Positions 16,668 to 26,258 of a DNA stretch of 64,000 bases are shown piece by piece. Position 1 is the first letter of the stretch, and each line of letters opens with the position of its first letter. The position numbers and the translations under genes are program-made. Under the pieces are notes generated by a model that worked only from the letters and a program-made list of their open reading frames with translations, did not search any database and was not told the origin of the DNA. This stretch comes from a candidate division KSB1 bacterium (GTDB taxonomy: Bacteria > Electryoneota > RPQS01): positions 186,001 to 250,000 of the forward strand of contig JACRMR010000012.1 in assembly GCA_016214895.1 (NCBI GenBank), read 5' to 3'.

Positions 16668-17513
16668 TCAGATACTCACGGTTTCGGCCTGAACGATGCG
16701 GCCCTTCTCATCGCGCTTCACGCGCGTGGCCGGATGCGCCGGATCGTGCTCAAACACCAATATCCAATTCTCATCCGCGGCCCGCGCGAGATACTTCTGT
16801 TTGTCCGCGAGGGTCGTTACGGGGTACAGATCATAACCCATGATGTACGGCAGCGGAATGTGCGCCGCCAGCGGAAGCAGATCGGTCGGGTACCAGAGCG
16901 TCGTCGCCCCATCGCTGAGCTTGACCGTTTGCAGCGCAGGCGTGTGGCCATCGCTGAGCAGCATGTGAATGCCGGGAAACAGCTCGACGTCGCCGTCCAG
17001 CAATTCCAGTAGGCCCGCCTCCATCACCGGAACGTAGTTGGCCTCCAGGTAGCTCGCTCGATCGCGATCGAACCGCGCCAGCGCCTGTTCCCACTGCCGC
17101 CGCTGCACAAAATGCCGCGCCCGCGCGAACACCGGAACTACGCGAGTGCCCTCGCGCCGGGTCGAGCCGCCGGCGTGATCGAAATGCAAATGCGTATAGA
17201 TCACATCCGTGATTTGATCGGCCCCGATTCCGCGTTGCGCGAGCGAATGCTCGAGCGTGTTGCGCGTGAAATCAATCGCGTAAATGTCGCGGAACTTCGC
17301 ATCGTCCTTGTCGCCGATACCGCAGTCAATCAGGATCTTGCGCTCGCTGGACTCCAGCAGCAGACAGCGCGCCGTCATCGCGATCCGATTCAACTCGTCC
17401 GCCGGACAGGGGCGGCTCCACAGCGGCTTCGGCACCACGCCGAACATCGCACCGCCGTCAAGCTTGAAATCGCCCGTTTCAATCCGCGAGACGGTGTAGG
17501 GGCCAATCGTCAT
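16668..17513 (-). CDS. MBL-fold metallo-hydrolase
   Basis: The product of 281 residues has the metallo-beta-lactamase fold with the zinc motif THLHFDHAGG, an upstream IDCGIGDKD strand, a downstream LSDGHTPA loop and a late VFEHDPAHPA histidine. The fold covers lactonases, glyoxalases and many other hydrolases. The layout resembles quorum-quenching lactonase/AidB-type enzymes, but the substrate is unknown. Its ATG overlaps the cpsB stop (ATGA, 17510-17513), and the methionine-cycle fusion gene starts one base after its stop. Confidence 0.85.
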   Translation of the reverse strand: MTIGPYTVSRIETGDFKLDGGAMFGVVPKPLWSRPCPADELNRIAMTARCLLLESSERKILIDCGIGDKDDAKFRDIYAIDFTRNTLEHSLAQRGIGADQITDVIYTHLHFDHAGGSTRREGTRVVPVFARARHFVQRRQWEQALARFDRDRASYLEANYVPVMEAGLLELLDGDVELFPGIHMLLSDGHTPALQTVKLSDGATTLWYPTDLLPLAAHIPLPYIMGYDLYPVTTLADKQKYLARAADENWILVFEHDPAHPATRVKRDEKGRIVQAETVSI

Positions 17514-18256
17514 ATCACGTCTTTCAATTCACTTTCATGCGGCCACGGCTCATTATTCCACACTCGCCGCGGGTGCTCGTCCACCAGGCGTCGCGCCTCC
17601 GCCTCGCCGATCAACTCAACCGCCACGTCGAACGCCGGCTTCAGGCAGAACGTCTGCAGGTGGTCGTCATGCGCATCGCTCATCATCAGGTCGATGCAGC
17701 CGGCGCGCACCAGCTGCTTCGCCCGCGACACCATCGTCGGGCCGAACTGTCCCGTCAACGCTCCGGCATCGATCGAAAGCACCGCGCCCGCCGCGCGCAA
17801 GGCTGCGGCATGTTCGACGGACTTCACGGCCACGATGAATCGCTCAATATGCGCGAGCACCGGCTGCATGTGGTGCCGCCGGAACACCCGGATCGCATTG
17901 ATCGCGATTTCGTGCGGAGTTGAGGCCGGAAACTCGAGCAGGAAATAGCCGCGCTTACCGCCATAGCTCGACACCTTGTAGGTCAGCAGCCGCTGCAAAT
18001 CGCCGCCCAGCATGATCTCCGAGCCGAGCATCAACTGCACCGGGACTCCGGCACCGGCGACCGCCTGTTCCAACTGGAGAAAAACCGACTGAAAATGTCG
18101 GTCCACTTCGGCCGTCATGCGCTCGTTCAGGTGCGGCGTGCAGGCCACATGTGTGATGCCCTGCTCCGCCGCTTGTTCGAGCATGGATAGCGCCACGCGC
18201 AGGTTGGCCGCGCCGTCATCGACGCCGGGCAGCACATGATTGTGCAGGTCCAGCAA
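17510..18256 (-). CDS. CpsB/YwqE-type PHP-domain protein-tyrosine phosphatase
   Basis: A start at TTG 18256, six bases after the stop of ETF-QO, gives 248 residues opening directly with LLDLHNHVLPGVDDGA. That is exactly where CpsB/YwqE proteins begin. Metal-binding motifs of the PHP fold are DLHNH, TPHLNER, FLLEFP, ILAHIERF-type (VLAHIERF) and SDAHDD. These manganese-dependent phosphatases dephosphorylate bacterial tyrosine kinases controlling capsule or exopolysaccharide export. No kinase or polysaccharide gene is nearby, so its target is unclear. Confidence 0.8.
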   Translation of the reverse strand: MLDLHNHVLPGVDDGAANLRVALSMLEQAAEQGITHVACTPHLNERMTAEVDRHFQSVFLQLEQAVAGAGVPVQLMLGSEIMLGGDLQRLLTYKVSSYGGKRGYFLLEFPASTPHEIAINAIRVFRRHHMQPVLAHIERFIVAVKSVEHAAALRAAGAVLSIDAGALTGQFGPTMVSRAKQLVRAGCIDLMMSDAHDDHLQTFCLKPAFDVAVELIGEAEARRLVDEHPRRVWNNEPWPHESELKDVI

Positions 18257-18261
18257 GCGAG

Positions 18262-19935
18262 CTACAGGTCGTTGTACACCGGACCGCCGCCGCCCTCCGG
18301 CGGAACCCACGTGATGATCTCGTACGGATCCATGATATCGCAAGTCTTGCAGTGTACGCAATTCGATGCGTTGATCTGCAATTTTACGCCGCCGCGCTCC
18401 GCGTCCGCGACCATTTCGTAAACCTGGGCCGGGCAGAAGAACTGGCACGGATTACCGTACTCTTCGCGGCACTTCGTGCGGCAAATCTCGGTGTCCGCGA
18501 CCCGCAGGTGGACAGGCTGATCCTCCTCGTGCGTCGTGCCGCTCTTGAATACGTCCGTCAGCTTGTCGAACGTGAGCTCACGGTCAAACTCCTTCGCGCG
18601 GAGATCGAGCAGCTTGTCCCGGTCGGGCAGGCCCGCTTCGCGCACGCGCTTCATCAGCTTGTGATTCGGCACGCTGTGCATGTGGTCCGAGAAGCCGCGA
18701 CCACCGCTCACGAATTGTGCCGCCGCGTGCACCAGGCCCAGCGCCACGCCGCCTTCAAACGCCTGGTGGAAATTGCGCACGGCCCACAGCTCGTCCTTGA
18801 TCCAACTCGAATCAACCTTCTCTTTGAAACTCTTCAGCGAATCCTTGGAGAAGTCGTCCATCAGGAGTGCATTGAGAATCGATTCCGCGGCGAGCATCCC
18901 CGATTTGATCGCGAGATGAATGCCCTTCAGCCGCTGTGCGTTCAGAAACGAGCCGCTGTCGCCGATAATCAGCAGGCCGTCGGCATAATGGCGCGGCATC
19001 GCGAACCAGCCGCCCTCGGGAATCGTCTTCGCGCCATAGGCGATCAGCTTCCCGCCCCTGATCATCCCCGCCACCCAGGGATGCGCCTTAAACTTCTGGA
19101 AATTGTAGTGCGGATCGGTGTACGGACTGCCCGCGCCCAGATCGGTGACGAGACCGATGGAAACGAGATTGTCGCGCATCGTGTAGATAAAACTGCCGCC
19201 ATACGTGTTGCCGAGCGGATAACCGAGCGTGTGATACACGGTGCCCGGCGCGGCGATCGGTTTCGGCGTCTCCCAGACTTCCTTCACGCCGAGGCAATAG
19301 ACCTGCGGGTTCTGGCCCGCGAGACCCAGCTTCTGCACAGCGGTTTTCGTCAATGAGCCGCGCGTGCCCTCCGCCAGCACCGTGACGCGCGCTTCGATAT
19401 TCGCGCCGGGCTCGAAGTTACGCTTGGCCTCGCCGCTCTTGTTCACGCCCTTGTCGCCAAGCTGCACACCCGTGACTTTGTCGCCGTCAAGCAGCAACTC
19501 CTGACCGGGCATTTCGGTCGCAATGGTGACGCCGAGCGCTTCGACCTTTTCGCCGAGCCATTTCACGAGGCGGTTCAGCGACACAATCGGGTAGCCGTGA
19601 TTCTTCAGCGGCGGCGGCGTCCAGGGCGTACGGAATTTGCTCTTTTCCGTGAGATAGAACACGCCGTCTTCCGCGCAAAAACGTTCGGCGGGGAAGCCCT
19701 GCGCTTTCCAGTCGGGCATGAGTTCGGCCAGCCCGCGCGGATCCATCACCGCGCCCGACATACTGTGGGCGCCGAGTTCACGAGCCTTCTCCAGCACCAT
19801 GATCTCGATTTCGGCGAGCTGCTTGTGTGCGCCCTGCTTCGCGTCGATCAGGCGCTTGAGATGATACGCGCACGCCAGCCCCGCCGGACCGGCGCCCACA
19901 ATCAGTACGTCAACAGGGAGGGATTCGCGAGTCAT
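18262..19935 (-). CDS. Electron transfer flavoprotein-ubiquinone oxidoreductase
   Basis: The product has 557 residues. The N-terminal FAD domain (VLIVGAGPAGLACAYHL) is followed by the membrane-associated region and a C-terminal 4Fe-4S ferredoxin domain (CRTKC, CQFFCPA, NCVHCKTCDIMDP). It ends PEGGGGPVYNDL, matching the conserved end of ETF-QO. The enzyme passes electrons from reduced ETF, hence from acyl-CoA dehydrogenases, to the quinone pool at the membrane. Genes for ETF itself are not in the window. It lies 26 bases after pepA and five bases before cpsB. Confidence 0.95.
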   Translation of the reverse strand: MTRESLPVDVLIVGAGPAGLACAYHLKRLIDAKQGAHKQLAEIEIMVLEKARELGAHSMSGAVMDPRGLAELMPDWKAQGFPAERFCAEDGVFYLTEKSKFRTPWTPPPLKNHGYPIVSLNRLVKWLGEKVEALGVTIATEMPGQELLLDGDKVTGVQLGDKGVNKSGEAKRNFEPGANIEARVTVLAEGTRGSLTKTAVQKLGLAGQNPQVYCLGVKEVWETPKPIAAPGTVYHTLGYPLGNTYGGSFIYTMRDNLVSIGLVTDLGAGSPYTDPHYNFQKFKAHPWVAGMIRGGKLIAYGAKTIPEGGWFAMPRHYADGLLIIGDSGSFLNAQRLKGIHLAIKSGMLAAESILNALLMDDFSKDSLKSFKEKVDSSWIKDELWAVRNFHQAFEGGVALGLVHAAAQFVSGGRGFSDHMHSVPNHKLMKRVREAGLPDRDKLLDLRAKEFDRELTFDKLTDVFKSGTTHEEDQPVHLRVADTEICRTKCREEYGNPCQFFCPAQVYEMVADAERGGVKLQINASNCVHCKTCDIMDPYEIITWVPPEGGGGPVYNDL

Positions 19936-19961
19936 TTCATTACCTCGTCGTCATGGCAACC

Positions 19962-21443
19962 CTACCCGTTCACCAGAAACTCGCACAGTGTCCGGACGCC
20001 CGAGCCGCCGGCAATCGCTTTCGGCAGTATCGACGTCGCGGGCGCGCCAATCGAGGTCGGCGCAATGTCGATGTGCACCCACGGCGTGTCACCCACAAAC
20101 TGCTTCAGAAACGCCGCCGCCGTACACGCGCCGCCCCAGCGATGACCGGCCGCGTTATTCAGGTCGGCGACCGTGCTCTTCATCGGATCAAGATACTCTT
20201 CGTAATTCGGCAGCGGCCACATGCGCTCGCCGCCGCGTTCCGCTGCGTCAAGAACCGCGCGCTGCAAGCGCTCGTTGTTCGTGAACACCGCGTCCGCATA
20301 GTTGCCCAGCGCTACGACCGCCGCGCCCGTGAGCGTGGCAATGTCGATCACGCCGTTCAGCCGGTAATTCTTGATCGCGTAACAAAGCGAGTCGGCCAGC
20401 ACGAGCCGACCTTCGGCATCGGTATTGCCGATCTCCACGGTCTTACCGTTCATCGCGGTGTAAATATCCGACGGCCGGTAGGCGTTGCCGGACACGGAAT
20501 TCTCCGCGCAGGCGAGCAAACCGATCACGCGCTGCTTCGGCTTCAGCATCGCCACGGCATGCATCGTCGCGAGCACGGTCGCGGCGCCGCACATGTCAGA
20601 CTTCATCTCCTCCATCATCGCGGTCTTGACATTCAGACCGCCCGAATCGAAGACCATGCCCTTGCCGATCAGCGCATAGGTCTTTTTCGCGCCGCGCGGA
20701 TTCCAGTCCATGATGACCAGCCGCGGCGGCTGCGCACTGGCCTGACCGACGGCGACAAACAGGTTCATCCCCAGCCGCTTCATCTCAGGCACTTCCACGG
20801 TCGAGACCTTCAGCCCCTTGCGCGAAAGCGTCTTCGCCGATTGCGTCAGAAAATTGATGCCCACCACGTTGGTCGGATGCGTACCCCACTCCCGCGCCAG
20901 ATTGGTGGCCTGCGCCATCACTTCCGCGACATGCTGTACCCGCGCCGCCGCCTGGGCCCGCCCGGCGGAGGTGAAATACACATCCACTTCCGCGATCTCC
21001 CGCGGCTCGCCGTTGGACTTGTAGAAATCGAAGGACCACGCGCCGAGTACGAGTCCGTCCACCAGCGAGCGCATCACCGGTTCCGCGTCGAGTTCGTCGG
21101 AGAATTTGTCCTCGCTGATCAGCGCCATCGATTTCGCATGCTGCTGCTGTGCGGCGCGCACGCAGGCCCCCGCCGCCAGCCGCAGCCCGAGCCACGTGAA
21201 CTGCTTGCGCGAACCGAGCCCCTGCACAATGAGCAGCGGCGCCGCACCGCGCTCGGCGTAATGACAGACCGTCTCGCTCTTCTTGCCCGTGAACTTCGCG
21301 GCCGCGATCACGCGCTCCACCTCGCGCACAGTTTCGCGATCCAGCGCGGACAGCCGCGGCGCCTTGACTTCATCGTCGAACAGGCAAACGGCGATCGCAC
21401 CGTAGCCAGCCCGCACCTTGCCCGAAACCGTCGAGATCTTCAT
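19962..21443 (-). CDS. pepA: Leucyl aminopeptidase, family M17
   Basis: The product of 493 residues is a full-length M17 aminopeptidase. The C-terminal catalytic domain has the metal and bicarbonate site: KGMVFDSGG, MKSDMCGAA and the signature NTDAEGRLVLADSL. The enzymes are cytosolic hexamers that release N-terminal residues; some PepA proteins also bind DNA. The ATG overlaps the panD stop (ATGA, 21440-21443). Confidence 0.95.
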   Translation of the reverse strand: MKISTVSGKVRAGYGAIAVCLFDDEVKAPRLSALDRETVREVERVIAAAKFTGKKSETVCHYAERGAAPLLIVQGLGSRKQFTWLGLRLAAGACVRAAQQQHAKSMALISEDKFSDELDAEPVMRSLVDGLVLGAWSFDFYKSNGEPREIAEVDVYFTSAGRAQAAARVQHVAEVMAQATNLAREWGTHPTNVVGINFLTQSAKTLSRKGLKVSTVEVPEMKRLGMNLFVAVGQASAQPPRLVIMDWNPRGAKKTYALIGKGMVFDSGGLNVKTAMMEEMKSDMCGAATVLATMHAVAMLKPKQRVIGLLACAENSVSGNAYRPSDIYTAMNGKTVEIGNTDAEGRLVLADSLCYAIKNYRLNGVIDIATLTGAAVVALGNYADAVFTNNERLQRAVLDAAERGGERMWPLPNYEEYLDPMKSTVADLNNAAGHRWGGACTAAAFLKQFVGDTPWVHIDIAPTSIGAPATSILPKAIAGGSGVRTLCEFLVNG

Positions 21444-21817
21444 GGCTTTCTCCCGATCCGGTGAGCTAACTGCTTCACCGGCCGATTGTGTTCATCGAGC
21501 ACGACCACCAGCGCTTTGTGCGGCGGATCGTCCTCGTCAAGCTGTACGTAAGTCACAATAATGACGCGGTCGCCCTTCACCGCCAGCCGCGCCGCCGCGC
21601 CGTTCAGACCGATCAGGCCCGATCCGCGCTTGCCCGGAATCGCGTACGTGTCAAAGCGCTCGCCGTTCATCACATTGTAGATGTGAACGCGCTCATAGGG
21701 CAGAATCCCGGCTTGATCGAGCAGATCATGATCGATCGCGCACGAGCCTTCGTATTCGATGTTCAATTGCGTGACGCGCGCATTGTGAATCTTCGCGCCG
21801 AGGACTTCGCGTTTCAT
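21440..21817 (-). CDS. panD: Aspartate 1-decarboxylase, pyruvoyl-dependent
   Basis: The product of 125 residues matches PanD along its length. The self-cleavage site is YEGSCAID, Gly24-Ser25, which forms the pyruvoyl cofactor. Other conserved parts are NVMNGERFDTYAI and GLIGLNGAAARLAVKGD. It makes beta-alanine from aspartate for pantothenate and coenzyme A. Both ends overlap neighbours by ATGA (nitronate monooxygenase-like gene upstream, pepA downstream), so it is inside a tightly coupled operon, without other pan genes. Confidence 0.95.
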   Translation of the reverse strand: MKREVLGAKIHNARVTQLNIEYEGSCAIDHDLLDQAGILPYERVHIYNVMNGERFDTYAIPGKRGSGLIGLNGAAARLAVKGDRVIIVTYVQLDEDDPPHKALVVVLDEHNRPVKQLAHRIGRKP

Positions 21818-22758
21818 AGCGAGCTAAGCCTCCCAACCGTGTCATTGTATTCGCGTACGAGGCGGGCGACGACTTCCGCCGCCGGCAGGATATCGTGAAT
21901 CATCGCCGCGCCCATGCCCGCCTCAAATTGTCCAGCCTGCCAATCCCCCTCAAAGATCCCCGCCATTTCACGCTTGCGACCGAGCAGTTCCCGAACCTCC
22001 GCTTGCGTCGCCCCGCGCCGCTCATATTCCAGGCACGTCAACGCAAACGGATTCTTGATCATGCGCACCGGAACGACATTCTTCATGCTCAAGACCGTGT
22101 CCGTCTCCCCCGCTTCCACAATCGCCTGCTTGTAGCGCGGATGCGCGGAGGCTTCCACCGTGGCCGCGAATCGTGTCCCAATCTGAACGCCGTCCGCGCC
22201 CAGCGCGAACGCCGCCGCCAGGCCGCGCCCGTTCACGATGCCGCCCGCCGCAATCACCGGCAGCTTGATCGCGTCGCGCACTTGCGGCACGAGCACAAAT
22301 GTCGGAAGCTCATCCGCGCCGTTGTGACCGCCGGCCTCGGTCCCCTCGCAGACCACCGCGTCCACGCCGCGCTCTTCGCACTTCCGCGCGTGCTTCGCCG
22401 TCGGGACGACATGCGCGACCGTGACACCCGCCGCCTTCAAGCGCGACGTGTGCAACCCCGGATTTCCCGCCGATGTGAACACGATCTTGACACCGTGATC
22501 GAGACAGGTCTGAATCTGTTCCGCCGCATCCGCGCGCTCCAGCGGAATGTTCACCGCGAACGGGACACTGCGGGCCAATGTCGTTTGGGCCGACCGGATG
22601 TGGTGGGCCAACACCTCCGGCTTCATCGATCCCGCCCCGATCATCCCGAGCGCGCCCGCCTGCGAGGCGGCGACGCAGAGTTTCCAGCCCGAAGTCCAGA
22701 CCATCCCGGCCTGCACGATCGGATAGCGAATGCCGAACAGCTCGCAGATGCGATTCAT
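21814..22758 (-). CDS. Nitronate monooxygenase / FabK-like FMN enzyme
   Basis: The product of 314 residues is an FMN-dependent TIM-barrel protein: FGIRYPIVQAGM, GALGMIGAG, EGTEAGGHNG (the conserved His of the NMO/FabK group), AAGGIVNGRG and GADGVQIGTRF. The family includes nitronate monooxygenases and the enoyl-ACP reductase FabK, and sequence alone does not separate them here. The stop overlaps panD. Upstream lies an inverted-repeat element and then the end of nuoI. Confidence 0.8.
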   Translation of the reverse strand: MNRICELFGIRYPIVQAGMVWTSGWKLCVAASQAGALGMIGAGSMKPEVLAHHIRSAQTTLARSVPFAVNIPLERADAAEQIQTCLDHGVKIVFTSAGNPGLHTSRLKAAGVTVAHVVPTAKHARKCEERGVDAVVCEGTEAGGHNGADELPTFVLVPQVRDAIKLPVIAAGGIVNGRGLAAAFALGADGVQIGTRFAATVEASAHPRYKQAIVEAGETDTVLSMKNVVPVRMIKNPFALTCLEYERRGATQAEVRELLGRKREMAGIFEGDWQAGQFEAGMGAAMIHDILPAAEVVARLVREYNDTVGRLSSL

Positions 22759-22794
22759 CGTCTGTCGTCCTGAACGATTCGTCGGTCAGCCTGA

Positions 22795-22876
22795 GCGAAG
22801 TGAAGGATCCCGCGGAACTCCGACGTCCGCACCGGGAGATCCTCCTCCCCGCCGAAGGCGGCGGGCTCAGAATGAC
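22795..22876. repeat. GTCA-type inverted-repeat element, copy 1
   Basis: Ends GTCAGCCTGAG and CTCAGAATGAC are imperfect inverted repeats. Inside are GAAGGATCC and GGGAGATCCTCC, also facing each other. A second copy is at 31427-31514. It fills most of the gap between nuoI and the next gene. No coding potential. Confidence 0.6.
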
Positions 22877-22988
22877 CGCTCACAGCGGCATGGCCGAGCG
22901 CGCCCGACGTATTAGCAGACAGCCGCACAGGGTCACCCGCGCGGCCGCCAAGTTGATCGCGACACCCGGTCCGTTGGACTCCACGTAA

Positions 22989-23594
22989 TCAGTGACTCTG
23001 CTGAGCGAGTTTCACCAGATCGACGCGCTGCAGCGGCCGCCCGTCGAGTTCGCCCACGTATTGGGTATGCGTCGTCAGTTCGGGTTTCACATTCATGAGA
23101 AACTCGCGATCAAGATACAGCTCGTCACGGCGAAACGCGCCGAATTCCACGATCCCCGTGTCCATCCGGATGGCATCTTCGGGACAGGCCTCCACACACA
23201 AGCCGCAGAAGCAGCAGCGCAACAAATCGATTTCAAATGCGACGGGATATTTCTCAATCCGACCGTCCGGCGATTCGCCGGCGGTGATATAAATGCACTT
23301 GTCGGGACAGGCCGTTTCACACATCATGCAGGCCACGCAGCGCGGTGCGCCATCCGGCCGCAGCATCAGGCGATGCAGCCCGCGCCAGCGCGGCGAAATC
23401 CAGCGCTGCTCCTCCGGATACTGAATCGTCACCATCGGCGGCTTGGTCTTCATCCCCACCGAACGCCCGATGTGACGAAACAGATTCGTAAAGAAGTGAT
23501 CGCACGTGACCATCAGCCCCTTCCAGAGCTCCGGATAGTAGGTCTTCTGCGCGAGCGTAAGCTTGATTTGGCGAACGGGCTGTACAGTGATCAT
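22989..23594 (-). CDS. nuoI: NADH-quinone oxidoreductase subunit I
   Basis: The product has 201 residues from ATG 23594; a longer TTG start at 23621 is possible. It carries two 4Fe-4S clusters: CVACMMCETACP and CCFCGLCVEACP. Together they are the N6a/N6b relay between the peripheral arm and the quinone site of complex I. It is the last nuo gene of this cluster; nuoJKLMN do not follow. Confidence 0.95.
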   Translation of the reverse strand: MITVQPVRQIKLTLAQKTYYPELWKGLMVTCDHFFTNLFRHIGRSVGMKTKPPMVTIQYPEEQRWISPRWRGLHRLMLRPDGAPRCVACMMCETACPDKCIYITAGESPDGRIEKYPVAFEIDLLRCCFCGLCVEACPEDAIRMDTGIVEFGAFRRDELYLDREFLMNVKPELTTHTQYVGELDGRPLQRVDLVKLAQQSH

Positions 23595-23664
23595 CGGGGG
23601 GACGAAAACACTAAGACGCAAAGAGTCAATACCGCTGAAAGCAGAGTTCGATCCGCAAGCCGCC

Positions 23665-24768
23665 TCAATTCAGCCACATGATAATGAGGCCGGTGACGCC
23701 GATGTTCAGGAGCGCGATCGGCATCATTTCGCGCCAGCTCACCCGCATGAGCTGATCGTATCGGAAACGCGGGAACGTCCAGCGAATCTGCATCTGCAAC
23801 CACATCAGAAACGCCACCTTGGTCATGAAGGCCGCGACCCGCAAGCTGACGACCGACCAGGTCCCAAGCGGAATGGTCGCGCCCCACGGGAAATAGAAGC
23901 CCGGACCACTCGCCATTTCCGCCGCATCGAACAGATACGGAATGTGGTAACCGCCGAGGAACAACGTCGTCAACACCGCGCCCAGTACGACGATCTCCGC
24001 GAATTCGCCGAGGAAGAACATACCCCAGCGCATGCCCGAATATTCCGTCGCGAATCCAATAATCTCCGATTCGCCCTCAGGCAAATCGAACGGCGCGCGC
24101 TTGGTCTCGGCCATCGATGCCGGCAGGAACAGCAGGAACGCAATCGGTTGGACGATGATCCCCCACTTCGGCAGCCAGCCCCACAACAGCTGGTTTTGCG
24201 CCGTCACCAGCGCGCCCGGTTCCAGCGTGCCAAACACGAGCACCGGTCCGATAATCGCCAGGCCGAGAATGATCTCGTACGAAATCATCTGCGCGGAGGC
24301 GCGCATCCCGCCGATCAGCGAAAACTTGTTGTTCGACGCCCAGCCCGCCAACATCGTCCCGTACACCGCCATCGAACCGAACGCGAGGATGTAGAGAAAG
24401 CCGATATCCATGTTCAGGAGCTGCAACTTGATCTCGCGGCCGAACAATTCGATCGGCGGTCCAAACGGCAAGACCGCGAACGTCACGAACACGGGAAACA
24501 TCGCGAAGCAGGGCGCCAGCGCATGCAGGAAGCGCAGCCCCTTGGGCGGCAGAAAGTCTTCCTTGAAGATCAACTTGATCGCGTCGGCCAGCGAATTGAT
24601 CAAGCCCAGCAGCTTGATTCCCAGAATCGACGCCCGGTTCGCGCCAATCCGGTCCGACATCAAGGCACTCTGCTTGCGCTCCACCCACGTCAGGATGCCC
24701 GCGCCGTTCAGAATGCCGAGAAATATGATCGCGATCTTGCCGACTATTATTCCGAAATCGAGCAACAT
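23665..24768 (-). CDS. nuoH: NADH-quinone oxidoreductase subunit H
   Basis: The product of 367 residues is the multi-helix membrane subunit that forms the quinone chamber of complex I. Conserved parts include WVERKQSALMSDRIGANR near the N-terminus, IKLIFKEDF, and MAETKRAPFDLPEGESEI in the middle. Seventy bases separate it from nuoI and 34 from the M1-like peptidase gene upstream. Confidence 0.95.
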   Translation of the reverse strand: MLLDFGIIVGKIAIIFLGILNGAGILTWVERKQSALMSDRIGANRASILGIKLLGLINSLADAIKLIFKEDFLPPKGLRFLHALAPCFAMFPVFVTFAVLPFGPPIELFGREIKLQLLNMDIGFLYILAFGSMAVYGTMLAGWASNNKFSLIGGMRASAQMISYEIILGLAIIGPVLVFGTLEPGALVTAQNQLLWGWLPKWGIIVQPIAFLLFLPASMAETKRAPFDLPEGESEIIGFATEYSGMRWGMFFLGEFAEIVVLGAVLTTLFLGGYHIPYLFDAAEMASGPGFYFPWGATIPLGTWSVVSLRVAAFMTKVAFLMWLQMQIRWTFPRFRYDQLMRVSWREMMPIALLNIGVTGLIIMWLN

Positions 24769-24802
24769 GGTAAGGCAGAAGTTGCGGCCGGCCGAGAATG
24801 GA

Positions 24803-26245
24803 TCAGCGCCGATATCGGGCTGCGATCTGAGCCAAGCTTTGAGGTGAATTCAAATACTGAACACCGCGCGGCGTGAAAAACCAGTCCCGGAAATAGGCAT
24901 GAACCCGCGCCCCGCCGATTTTCGCGGCAAGGGATTCGTAGGCTTTCAAATCCAGGCCGCGCGCTTCCGGACTGCGATAAGCCGCGCCGATGATCCGACA
25001 GAACGTGCTGTGCCCGACGCTTTGCCACAAGATATTCGAGGACAGCATCCCCACCGAATACGAGTAGCCGGTCACTCCGCGTGAACCATAGGAAGCGGGC
25101 GGCAGCTCCAGGATCGAGCTGTCGGCCGCAAATCGTCCCCTGAGCCATTCGCGCATCCAGTCAGAGCGATCCGCAAGCTGATGGGTACCATCCAAGCAGT
25201 CGGCAGCAAGCGTCTCCAGAAATGTCGCCAACCCCTCCTGCCAGCGGCAGCGCGGCTCGTCCGCCTCACGCACATTCCACTGATGGGACAGCTCGTGATA
25301 AAGTTCGTGCCACGAAGCCGAGTCGTGAAACGCGGTCGCCGTCTGGAGAATACCGGTCACGTCCGCTTGTGAGCCGTAGCCTTCCGGAATTTCAAGCACC
25401 GTGAAACCGCGGAAATCCGTGAGCGGACCGAACCAGCGCGAGTACAAATCCAGACACCGTTCCATCGCTCCGGCGATGCCTTGACCGCCCGCCGAATCCT
25501 GCGCAAAGCAATATATCCGATTCGGACCGCGCTCAATAACCGTGTAGTTCGCCACGCACACGTCCATCCGCCACGCCGGACGCGATGACCGGTACTCGAC
25601 CGTGAGTCGCCCCCCCTCACTCACCGACGACACCAGCTCCCCCACATTGGCCGCAAACAGCGTATCCGGAACATTCACGCGAATCCGGTAACTATATTCG
25701 GGCAGACCAACCATGCGGTTCAGCGAGTCCGATGTTGTGCCAATTGCAGGATAGGCATGGCAATCCATGCGCAGAATAGTAAACGCCGGGTCCACATGAT
25801 CCTGCACATACAGCATGCCGGTCTCCCGGTACCCGGCAAGATACCCGCGATAGCTTACGCCAAGAGAAATCGTATCCTCGACTGCCAGCGGTGCGGGCAA
25901 TCGGACATCGACGAAATTGGCCTGCATCCGGGCTCCATCGTCGAATGCGCGCACGCTCTGCTCGAAGGCGAGCGCCCTTCCGGCAAATGTGGACACGGAG
26001 TCCACCGTCAACAGCCGATAGAGAATGAGCGGCACATGGTCCAGCGGTTGCGCGGTCACGTTCCTGACCGTCAGCCGACATCCTGAGGCAATCGCTTCCT
26101 CATCATAGTCAACGCGGATCTGCCAGTCATAGTGATCGACTTTCGGCAACGCCGGCGCCGCGAGCATCGGAGTCGTCGCGATCAGGCTCACAACCAACGC
26201 CAACCCCAGCCGCCTGAATGCCGACTTCGCGGTTCCGCACTCCAT
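24803..26245 (-). CDS. Secreted M1-like (gluzincin) metallopeptidase within the nuo cluster
   Basis: The product has 480 residues with a signal peptide (basic start, then LGLALVVSLIATTPMLAAPA). The N-terminal part is a beta-sandwich like that of M1 aminopeptidases. The catalytic part has HELSHQW (HExxH) and, after the usual spacing, a second Glu in WQEGLATFLETLA, the gluzincin zinc site. The usual GAMEN motif is not evident; the corresponding area reads YGSQADVTG. So the peptidase may be unusual or act on special substrates. It lies between nuoG (13 bases) and nuoH (34 bases) on the same strand and is likely co-transcribed, although it is no complex I part. Confidence 0.75.
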   Translation of the reverse strand: MECGTAKSAFRRLGLALVVSLIATTPMLAAPALPKVDHYDWQIRVDYDEEAIASGCRLTVRNVTAQPLDHVPLILYRLLTVDSVSTFAGRALAFEQSVRAFDDGARMQANFVDVRLPAPLAVEDTISLGVSYRGYLAGYRETGMLYVQDHVDPAFTILRMDCHAYPAIGTTSDSLNRMVGLPEYSYRIRVNVPDTLFAANVGELVSSVSEGGRLTVEYRSSRPAWRMDVCVANYTVIERGPNRIYCFAQDSAGGQGIAGAMERCLDLYSRWFGPLTDFRGFTVLEIPEGYGSQADVTGILQTATAFHDSASWHELYHELSHQWNVREADEPRCRWQEGLATFLETLAADCLDGTHQLADRSDWMREWLRGRFAADSSILELPPASYGSRGVTGYSYSVGMLSSNILWQSVGHSTFCRIIGAAYRSPEARGLDLKAYESLAAKIGGARVHAYFRDWFFTPRGVQYLNSPQSLAQIAARYRR

Positions 26246-26258
26246 AGTCAGACGCAGA